DNA of 12,592 nucleotides from Eubacteriales bacterium (GTDB taxonomy: Bacteria > Bacillota_A > Clostridia > Christensenellales > Aristaeellaceae), in contig JAQUXV010000043.1 in assembly GCA_028692205.1 (NCBI GenBank), positions 1 through 12,592 of the forward strand. The letters run 5' to 3'. The stretch's first letter is position 1; every line of letters begins with the position of its first letter. The notes beneath the pieces were generated by a model. That model saw only the letters and a program-made list of their open reading frames with translations. It was not told where the DNA came from and searched no databases. Positions 6,568 to 12,592 of this stretch are shown here, one piece after another. A program made the translations under genes and the position numbers.

Positions 6568-6616
6568 ATCCCGTTCCGTCGGCGTGAAACCGGGCCGGAC
6601 GCCGTTGGAACGGGAT
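6568..6616 (-). terminator. Large hairpin downstream of metH, probable terminator or 3' RNA structure
   Basis: ATCCCGTTCC (6568-6577) pairs perfectly with GGAACGGGAT (6607-6616), and inside it CGGCGT (6580-6585) pairs with ACGCCG (6599-6604), forming a 49-base hairpin. It begins 34 bases after the metH stop on the minus strand. The T tract on that side is short (GGGATTTCGC), so it would be a weak intrinsic terminator. The plus-strand side is richer in T, but no plus-strand gene is there to terminate. Confidence 0.5.
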
Positions 6617-6650
6617 GGTTTTCTTTCGTTCTTTTCCGCCGTGCGCGGGG

Positions 6651-9239
6651 TTATGCCTTGTCCAGCACTTCGCCCGCGTAGCGCACCGAGCCCATGGCGT
6701 CGGCGGAATACCCGTCCGCGCCAAGGTCCTTTGCCAGTTCCTCGGTCATCACCGCGCCGCCGACCATGATGCGCACCTGCGGCAGTTCCTTGCGAAGCAG
6801 CTCGATGGTTTCCCGCATGGCGGGCACCGTGGTGGTCATCAGCGCGGAAAGGCCCACCAGTTTCACGCCGGATTCCTTCGCGGCGGCGACCACCGTTTCC
6901 GGCGGCACATCCCGCCCGAGGTCGATCACGCCGAAGCCGTAGCTGCCCAGCAGCGTGGCGACGATGTTTTTGCCGATGTCGTGCACATCCCCGTGCACGG
7001 TCGCCAGCAGCACCGTGCGCCCGGCGGAGGGCTTGCTTTCCGGCATCCGCGCGGTGGCGGCGGCAATGGCCTGCTTGGCGGCATTCGCGCTTTGCATCAG
7101 CTGCGGCAAAAAGAACTCGCCGCGCTCATAGCGCGCGCCCACCTCGGTCAGCGCGGGGATTACGCCCTTTTCCACCACGGAAAGCGGCTCCGCGCCGCCG
7201 TCCATCAGGCGGTCGGCAGTCTGCGAGGCGGCTTTGGCAAGCCCGCGAACGACGGACTGGAACAGCTCCGAAAAAGCCTCGTCTTTCGTTGCGGGCGTCT
7301 CGGCAGGCTTTGCCGGGGCGGGGTTGCAAACGGCGCAGTCGCAGGCGGGGGCCGCCGCGGGCGCAAGCCCCGCGATATGCAGCGCCGCTTCCGCCTTGCG
7401 GATGGCTTCGCCCGCGAGCTTTACGGCTTCGCGTGCGGCGGTGTTTTCCACGCCGGCGGCGGGCTTTTCCGCCTTAGGCTGGTTGGAATACCGCGCAAGA
7501 TACGTTTCAAAACCCTCGTCGTAGCCCAATGTGGCGCAGGAACCGCGATACGCGTCCATCACGCTTTCATCCAGCGGGTTGATGATGCCCGCGGACAGCC
7601 CGCGGTCCATCGCCATGGCCAGAAACGACGCGGTGAGCACGCCGCGCGCGGGCAGGCCGAAGCTGACGTTGCTCACGCCCAGCACGGTTTTTACCCGCAG
7701 CTCGTCGTGCAGGCGGCGCACGGTTTCCAGCGTCACGCGCGCGGCGTCGGGATCGGTAGCTACGGTCATGGTGAGCGCGTCGAAAAGCAGATCGCGCTTG
7801 GGCACGCCAAAGCGTTTCGCCTCGGCCAGAATGCGGCGCGCGATGGCGATGCGCCCTTCCACCGTGGGGGGAATACCGTCCTCATCCAGCAGCAGGGCGA
7901 CCAGCGCGCCGCCGTACTTGCGCACCAGCGGAAACACCTGCGCCATCACGGCCTGTTTGCCGTTGACGCTGTTGATGATGGGTTTGCCCACATAGGCGCG
8001 CAGCGCGCGGGCGAGGGCTTCGGGGTCGGCGGTGTCCAGCTGGAGGGGCGCGCCGGTGATGCCCTGCACGGCTTCGGTAACCTCGGTCAGCAATTTCGGC
8101 TCGTCCAGCTCCGGCAGGCCGACGTTCACATCCAGCACGTCCGCGCCCGCCTCCATCTGCGCGGTGGCTTCGCCGAGCAGATAATCGATCTCCCCATCCC
8201 GAAGCGCCTGTTTCATGCGCTTTTTACCGGTAGGGTTCAGCCGCTCGCCGATTACCAGCGTCCGCGCCCCCAGCGTTACGGTGGCGCTGCGCCCGGAAAG
8301 GAAGGTCGGGGCCAACCCGTCCTCCTCATCACTCGCTTCGGTTTTTACGGGTTTGGAAAGGGGCTTCGTGGCGGCGACCAGCGCCGCGATGTGCGCTTCG
8401 GTGGTGCCGCAGCAGCCGCCCAGGCCCCGCGCGCCGAGGCGAGCCGCCTCGGCCATATCGGCGGCGAACTCCTCCGGCTGGGTGGCGAACACCGTTTGCC
8501 CGTTAACGAGGGTGGGCACACTGGCGTTGGGCATAAAAAACACGGGCTTGCCGCCCGCGCAGGCGAGCAGCCGTTTCAGGTTGGGTAAAAGGGCTTTCGG
8601 CTCGCGCCCGCAGTTCATGCCCAGCGCGTCCACGCCCTCCATGCTGCACAGCGCCGCCGCCGCGCCCTCGATATCCGCGCCGGTCAGCAGCCGCCCGCTG
8701 ACATCAAAGCTCATGCTTACCAGCACCGGCTTGCTAACGCCGAGCTGTTCAAACGCCTCCCGGTAGCCCAGCACCGCGGCCTTCACCTCTCGCAGGTCGG
8801 TCATGGTTTCGGCCAGCAGCAGGTCGCACCCCTCGTCGATCGCGGCGAGCGCCATCTCGCGGTAAATCACAACCGCGTCCTCAAACGCCAGCTCGCCCAG
8901 CGGCTGGATCAGCCGCCCCACGCTGCCCGCGTCCATCGCCACGAAGGCGGTGCGTCCCGACTCGGCCACGGCTTCCCTCGCCTGCCGGATGCCCGCGCGG
9001 AGCACCGTTTCCCATTCCTGCGGAAAATGCAGGGGGTTTGCGCCGAAGGTGTTGGCGGTCACCATGTCCGCGCCCGCGCGCAGGTAGCTTGCGTACACGG
9101 CTTTCACATCGTTCGGGTGCGTGAGGTTCCAGCGTTCCGGCTGCTCGCCGCCCTTCAGGCCCACCGCCTGCAGGCGGGTGCCCATGGCGCCGTCAAAATA
9201 GGTGATTCGTTCGGAGAGAAGCGTTAGAAACGGGTGCAT
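6651..9239 (-). CDS. metH: Cobalamin-dependent methionine synthase, three-module form without activation domain
   Basis: The 862-residue protein transfers a methyl group from 5-methyltetrahydrofolate via cobalamin to homocysteine. The homocysteine/zinc module covers about residues 1-300, with zinc cysteines C210 (MNCG) and C276-C277 (GGCCGT). The pterin module covers about 320-585 (LVIGERLNPTGKK at 328-340, DVNVG at 370-374). The cobalamin cap is about 655-730, and the B12-binding domain about 740-862, with D751-x-H753-x-x-G756 supplying the lower axial histidine. The protein stops where the roughly 330-residue AdoMet-activation domain of E. coli MetH would begin, as in many Firmicutes, so reactivation must rely on a separate protein. 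A long Ala/Pro linker with CDCAVC (633-638) precedes the cap. AAAGGAG lies eight bases before the ATG. It follows metF by 64 bases in the same operon. Confidence 0.97.
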   Translation of the reverse strand: MHPFLTLLSERITYFDGAMGTRLQAVGLKGGEQPERWNLTHPNDVKAVYASYLRAGADMVTANTFGANPLHFPQEWETVLRAGIRQAREAVAESGRTAFVAMDAGSVGRLIQPLGELAFEDAVVIYREMALAAIDEGCDLLLAETMTDLREVKAAVLGYREAFEQLGVSKPVLVSMSFDVSGRLLTGADIEGAAAALCSMEGVDALGMNCGREPKALLPNLKRLLACAGGKPVFFMPNASVPTLVNGQTVFATQPEEFAADMAEAARLGARGLGGCCGTTEAHIAALVAATKPLSKPVKTEASDEEDGLAPTFLSGRSATVTLGARTLVIGERLNPTGKKRMKQALRDGEIDYLLGEATAQMEAGADVLDVNVGLPELDEPKLLTEVTEAVQGITGAPLQLDTADPEALARALRAYVGKPIINSVNGKQAVMAQVFPLVRKYGGALVALLLDEDGIPPTVEGRIAIARRILAEAKRFGVPKRDLLFDALTMTVATDPDAARVTLETVRRLHDELRVKTVLGVSNVSFGLPARGVLTASFLAMAMDRGLSAGIINPLDESVMDAYRGSCATLGYDEGFETYLARYSNQPKAEKPAAGVENTAAREAVKLAGEAIRKAEAALHIAGLAPAAAPACDCAVCNPAPAKPAETPATKDEAFSELFQSVVRGLAKAASQTADRLMDGGAEPLSVVEKGVIPALTEVGARYERGEFFLPQLMQSANAAKQAIAAATARMPESKPSAGRTVLLATVHGDVHDIGKNIVATLLGSYGFGVIDLGRDVPPETVVAAAKESGVKLVGLSALMTTTVPAMRETIELLRKELPQVRIMVGGAVMTEELAKDLGADGYSADAMGSVRYAGEVLDKA

Positions 9240-9303
9240 GACAACAGCTCCTTTGGTTGGCGATTGTTACAGGGGAAAACAGGGATGGCGGGGGAATTGA
9301 CCG

Positions 9304-10170
9304 TCATTTCCCCAGGATGGCGCCCAGGTTGCGGCACACATCGGCGGCTACGTCCACACGGTTCATGGTATAGAGGTGAATGTTGTTTACGCCGTTGGCG
9401 ATCAGGTCGATAATCTGCTCGGTGGCGTAGGCTACGCCCGCCTGCCGCATGGAAGCCGGATCGTCGCCGAAACGGTCTACGATGGACCAGAAGCGGGGCG
9501 GCAGCGTCGCGCCGGAAAGCGAGGCGATGCGCTTGATCTGCCGGGCGTTGACCACCGGCATAATGCCCGCGCCGATGGGCACGCTGATACCCGCCTTCAG
9601 CGCGCGGTACATGAAATTGTACAGTGTCGCGTTGTCAAAAAACATCTGCGTGGTTAAAAAATCCACGCCCGCGTCCACCTTGAGCTTCAGGTAGCGCAAA
9701 TCCTCGGCGCGGTTGACCGCCTCGGGGTGCCCTTCGGGGTAGCAGGCCGCGCCCACGCAGAAGCCGCCACGCTTTTTGACATAGCTCACCAGCTCCGCCG
9801 CGTGCTCAAAATGGTCGCCCGTGGGGAAGGTTTCGCCCTCGGGAATGTCCCCGCGAAGGGCCAGCACGTTGGTAACGCCCGCTTCCGTAAGCTTGTCCAG
9901 CACCTCGTCGATTTTGGAAACGGTATCGTTGATGCACGTCAGGTGCGCAAGCGCCGGCACGCCGGAAGCCTGCACCGCCTCGGCCAGCTCCCGCGTAAAA
10001 TGGGGGGTGCGGCCCGCCGCGCCGTAGGTGACGCTGATGTAAGCGGGCGAAAGCTCCGCAAGGCCGCGCACGACGGCTTTGGCTTCGTCAACGCGCGCGA
10101 ATTCCTTGGGGGGAAACACCTCGCAGCTCATGTGTACGCCCGGGCTGCCGAGCAGGTCCACGATTTTCAT
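9304..10170 (-). CDS. metF: Methylenetetrahydrofolate reductase
   Basis: The 288-residue protein reduces 5,10-methylenetetrahydrofolate to 5-methyltetrahydrofolate, the methyl donor for the MetH encoded just downstream. Visible family marks are SCEVFPPKE (15-23, with E17 at the position of the proposed catalytic acid), AHLTCINDT (75-83), LRGD (105-108, D108 near the flavin) and TTQMFFDN (173-180, with Q175). It is an FAD-dependent TIM barrel. The frame runs upstream to 10272, but those 34 residues are Pro/Arg-rich and unlike the family. The ATG at 10170 begins the homologous MKIVDLLGSPGVHMSCE. Its likely ribosome site GAGGAG is 12 bases away, longer than usual, so translation may be modest or partly coupled to metA. 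Confidence 0.95.
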   Translation of the reverse strand: MKIVDLLGSPGVHMSCEVFPPKEFARVDEAKAVVRGLAELSPAYISVTYGAAGRTPHFTRELAEAVQASGVPALAHLTCINDTVSKIDEVLDKLTEAGVTNVLALRGDIPEGETFPTGDHFEHAAELVSYVKKRGGFCVGAACYPEGHPEAVNRAEDLRYLKLKVDAGVDFLTTQMFFDNATLYNFMYRALKAGISVPIGAGIMPVVNARQIKRIASLSGATLPPRFWSIVDRFGDDPASMRQAGVAYATEQIIDLIANGVNNIHLYTMNRVDVAADVCRNLGAILGK

Positions 10171-10201
10171 ATCTTCACTACGCTCCTCGCATCGGTTTTC
10201 G

Positions 10202-10270
10202 GCCGCCCCCGGCGGCGGGTTTTTCGGAAAAACGACGGTTCGACCCCGCTGCGCCTGCCTCGGCAGGCGC
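10202..10270. other. Two GC hairpins in the metA-metF intergenic region
   Basis: GCGCCTGC (10251-10258) pairs perfectly with GCAGGCGC (10263-10270) around a 4-base loop, beginning 12 bases after the metA stop. GCCGCC (10202-10207) pairs with GGCGGC (10211-10216) around three C residues. Neither is followed by a T tract in the minus (operon) direction, so they are more likely mRNA stability or processing elements than terminators. The 111-base gap is the longest within the met cluster and has no gene. Confidence 0.55.
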
Positions 10271-10281
10271 AAAAGCGTTGT

Positions 10282-11241
10282 TCAGCGCTTGTCGGGGATA
10301 TGGACGGTATGGGTGTCCAAAGGACTTAAGCCTTTGGAAAGCTCAAAAGGCGTCTCCTGATACACGAAATAGTTGAGCCAGTTGGCAAACAGCAGGCTCG
10401 CGTGCGCGTGCCAGCACATGCGCGGGGCCAGCGACGGATCGTTGTTGGGGAAATAATGCTCAGGCAGGTCCATGGCCATGCCCTTGTCCACGTCGCGGTA
10501 ATACTCGTGGGCCAGCGTATCGCGGTCGTACTCGCTGTGGCCGGTGGCGAACACGCGCCGCCCGTCCCGGCTGCGCACAAGCGCAGCGCCGGTTTGCGGC
10601 GAGGTGGCCAGCACCACCAGATCGTCGCACTTGGCGAGGGCTTCCTCGTCCAGCGCCGTATGGCGGCTCATGGGCACGACGAACGTATCGTCAAACCCGC
10701 ACAGCAGGCGGTCCCGCCGGTCGGTGAGCGCGGTTTCGTACACGCCGAACAGCTTTTTGGGCAGGGGAAGCTTGTTGACGCCGTAATGGTAGTACAGTCC
10801 CGCCTGCGCTGCCCAGCAGATGTGCAGGGTGCTGAAGGCGCGCCGGTCCGTCCAGTCCATGATGCGGGTAAGCTCCTCCCAGTACAGGACGTCCGTAAAA
10901 TCCAGCCGCTCCACCGGCGCGCCGGTGATGATGACGCCGTCGAAAAACTCGTCCTTCACATCGTTAAGCGTCCGGTAAAAGGTGTCCAGATAATCGGTGG
11001 ACACGTGCGTGCCCTCGTAGGTGCCGGTTCGAAGCAGGGTAATTTCCACCTGCAGGGGCGAGTTGGAGATGAGGCGTAAAAGCTGGGTTTCCGTTTTCTC
11101 CTTGGTGGGCATCAGGTTGACGATGGCGATGCGAAGCGGGCGGATATCCTGCGTCTGCGAACGCTTCTCCGTCATCACAAATACGTTTTCCTCGGTGAGG
11201 ATGCGCGTTGCGGGCAACGCGTCCGGAATTTTAACAGGCAT
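10282..11241 (-). CDS. metA: Homoserine O-acetyltransferase, MetA family
   Basis: This 319-residue protein of the glutamine-amidotransferase-like MetA family acylates the hydroxyl of L-homoserine, the committed step of methionine synthesis. The nucleophile C142 sits in HICWAAQA (140-147), with H235 and E237 in GHSEYD completing the catalytic set, in the same numbering as the E. coli enzyme. Residue 111 is Glu (GAPVERLDF). Published work on the family ties Glu here to acetyl-CoA use and Gly to succinyl-CoA use, so acetyl specificity is predicted despite the frequent 'succinyltransferase' label. The neighbouring acetylhomoserine sulfhydrylase supports this. AGGAGG lies six bases before the ATG, an excellent site. 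It follows metY by 41 bases. Confidence 0.95.
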   Translation of the reverse strand: MPVKIPDALPATRILTEENVFVMTEKRSQTQDIRPLRIAIVNLMPTKEKTETQLLRLISNSPLQVEITLLRTGTYEGTHVSTDYLDTFYRTLNDVKDEFFDGVIITGAPVERLDFTDVLYWEELTRIMDWTDRRAFSTLHICWAAQAGLYYHYGVNKLPLPKKLFGVYETALTDRRDRLLCGFDDTFVVPMSRHTALDEEALAKCDDLVVLATSPQTGAALVRSRDGRRVFATGHSEYDRDTLAHEYYRDVDKGMAMDLPEHYFPNNDPSLAPRMCWHAHASLLFANWLNYFVYQETPFELSKGLSPLDTHTVHIPDKR

Positions 11242-11282
11242 AGGGATCCTCCTGTGTGATGTGGTGTGGGAAACGAAAACAG

Positions 11283-12560
11283 TTACACCTGTGCGAGGCC
11301 GCGCTCCAGATCGGCGATCAGGTCGTCCGGGTCTTCCAGCCCGATGCTCAGGCGAATCAGTTCCGGTTTCACGCCCGCGGCTTCCAGCTGGGCTTCGTTC
11401 ATCTGGCCGTGGGTGGTGCTGGCCGGGTGGATGACCAGCGATTTCGCGTCCGCCACGTTAGCCAGAAGGCTGAACAGCGTCAGCCCGTCGATGAAGCGGC
11501 GGCCCGCCTCCACCCCGCCCTTGACGCCGAAGCTCATAATGGCGCCCGCGCCGTTGGGCAGGTAGGTAAGCTGCCTTACATGGTAGGGATCGCCCGTCAG
11601 CGTCGGGTAATGCACATAGGCGACCTTGGGGTGCGTGCTGAGAAACTCTGCCACCCTGCGCGCGTTGTCGCAATGCCGGGCAATGCGCAGGCTGAGCGTT
11701 TCCAGCCCCTGCAGGATCAGGAAAGCGCTCATGGGGCTTAAGCACGCGCCGAATTCGCGGATCATCTGCAGCCGGAGCCGTGTGGCGATGGGCGCGGGCT
11801 GATCGGCATAGACGATGTTGCCGTTTTGCGCGTCGGGCGTGGTGAGGCTGGCAAAGCGGGGGTTGTGAAAATCGAACGTGCCCATATCCACCACGATACC
11901 GCCGATGGTGGTGCCGTGACCGCCCGCGTATTTGCTGAGGCTGTGGACAACGATGTCCGCACCGTGCTCTTTGGCATGGAAGATGGGGGGCATGCCGAAG
12001 GTGTTATCCAGCACCACGGGCAGGCCGTGGCGGCGGGCGACGGCGCTGACGGCGTCAAAATCCGGCACGTTGATGTTGGGGTTGCAGATGGTTTCCAGAT
12101 AGAGCATTTTTGTGTTGGGGCGGATGGCCGCCTCCATGGCCGCCACATCGTCGGGATCGACAAACGTGGTGGTGATGCCCGCCACCTGCGGCAGGCGCGA
12201 AGCCAGCAGCGTAACCGTGCCGCCGTACAGTGTGCTGATGGCCACGATATGGTCGCCGGTATCGCACAGGGCGAACACCGCCGCCGATACCGCCGCCATG
12301 CCGCTGGAAAACGCCACGCTCGCCGCACCGTCCTCCAGCGCGGTTACGCGTTCTTCCAAAACGCCTACGGTCGGGTTTTCAATACGGGTGTAGGTAAAAC
12401 CTTCCGCCACGCCGGAAAACACATCCGCCGCCGCTTTAGCGTTGGGGTAGCAATAGCTGGTGGTCTGGTAAATAGGCACCGCGCGGGAATAGGTTTGCTT
12501 ATCGGGGATCTGCCCAGCGTGCAGCTGGAGCGTCTCGAAACCGGGTTTCTTTTTCGCCAT
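11283..12560 (-). CDS. metY: O-acetylhomoserine sulfhydrylase (aminocarboxypropyltransferase)
   Basis: The 425-residue enzyme belongs to the Cys/Met-metabolism PLP family. It replaces the acetyl group of O-acetylhomoserine with sulfide, giving homocysteine directly. PLP contacts are visible: SSGMAA (85-90, phosphate), Y112 in STLYGG, D185 in VVLDNTFG, and the Schiff-base lysine K210 in VHSLSKYAGGHG. Length above 400 residues, the N-terminal FETLQLHAGQ, and the long insertion DMGTFDFHNPRFASLTTPD (about 225-243) distinguish MetY from the roughly 380-residue MetB and MetC relatives. AAAGGAG precedes the ATG by nine bases. It is the first gene of the visible metY-metA-metF-metH series. Only 32 bases of its upstream region are in the window, so its promoter and any S-box are out of sight. 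Confidence 0.95.
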   Translation of the reverse strand: MAKKKPGFETLQLHAGQIPDKQTYSRAVPIYQTTSYCYPNAKAAADVFSGVAEGFTYTRIENPTVGVLEERVTALEDGAASVAFSSGMAAVSAAVFALCDTGDHIVAISTLYGGTVTLLASRLPQVAGITTTFVDPDDVAAMEAAIRPNTKMLYLETICNPNINVPDFDAVSAVARRHGLPVVLDNTFGMPPIFHAKEHGADIVVHSLSKYAGGHGTTIGGIVVDMGTFDFHNPRFASLTTPDAQNGNIVYADQPAPIATRLRLQMIREFGACLSPMSAFLILQGLETLSLRIARHCDNARRVAEFLSTHPKVAYVHYPTLTGDPYHVRQLTYLPNGAGAIMSFGVKGGVEAGRRFIDGLTLFSLLANVADAKSLVIHPASTTHGQMNEAQLEAAGVKPELIRLSIGLEDPDDLIADLERGLAQV

Positions 12561-12592
12561 GGTCTGGTTCTCCTTTCAGATCGGCCCGGAAC

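Noticed and set aside
6615..8588. 657-residue open frame antisense to metH
   Set aside because: Its composition is His/Gly/Arg/Ala-rich as expected from the complement of a GC-rich gene, there is no domain, and it lies opposite the unambiguous MetH.
10168..10272. N-terminal extension of metF to an upstream ATG
   Set aside because: The extra 34 residues are Pro/Arg-rich, translate the intergenic palindrome, and precede the normal MetF N-terminus.

Overview
The window reads as chromosomal DNA from a GC-rich Firmicute, most likely a Clostridia-class anaerobe. This is inferred from the SAM-I (S-box) riboswitch, strong AGGAGG-type ribosome binding sites, one TTG start, a MetA of the acetyltransferase type, a MetH without the activation domain, and an Rnf-type flavoprotein. 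No phage, transposase, tRNA or rRNA gene is visible. Most of the content is ordinary core metabolism. The least explained part is a repeat block at about 4725-5191.

Layout. On the plus strand, positions 3-884 encode a DUF368 (PopT-type) membrane protein, closed by a strong terminator. A sigma-70-type promoter (1051-1079), a SAM-I riboswitch (1098-1202) and a leader terminator (1217-1249) then control metK (1328-2506). A long interrupted hairpin with a T tract (2663-2705) ends metK, and a second hairpin follows (2727-2750). On the minus strand come an ABC exporter pair (ATPase 3645-4559 from a TTG start, permease 2791-3648), an FMN-binding RnfG-like protein (5311-5835) and a GtrA-family membrane protein (5911-6396), each unit with its own recognisable promoter. 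Between the exporter and the FMN protein lies a 750-base gap without a credible gene. It is occupied by a 194-bp inverted-repeat element followed by two nearly identical 138-bp tandem repeats.

The right half is a minus-strand methionine cluster in the order metY (11283-12560), metA (10282-11241), metF (9304-10170), metH (6651-9239). Its promoter lies beyond the right edge. Together with metK these genes form a nearly complete route: MetA acylates homoserine (Glu111 predicts acetyl-CoA use), MetY replaces the acetyl group with sulfide to give homocysteine, MetF supplies 5-methyltetrahydrofolate, MetH methylates homocysteine to methionine, and MetK converts methionine to SAM, which feeds back on metK through the riboswitch.

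Gaps. The DNA between 885 and 1327 holds only the control elements listed. Positions 2507-2790 hold hairpins but no gene. Positions 6397-6650 hold a promoter and a large hairpin. Many long open frames opposite metK, metH, metF, metA and metY are GC-rich antisense shadows and are not annotated.
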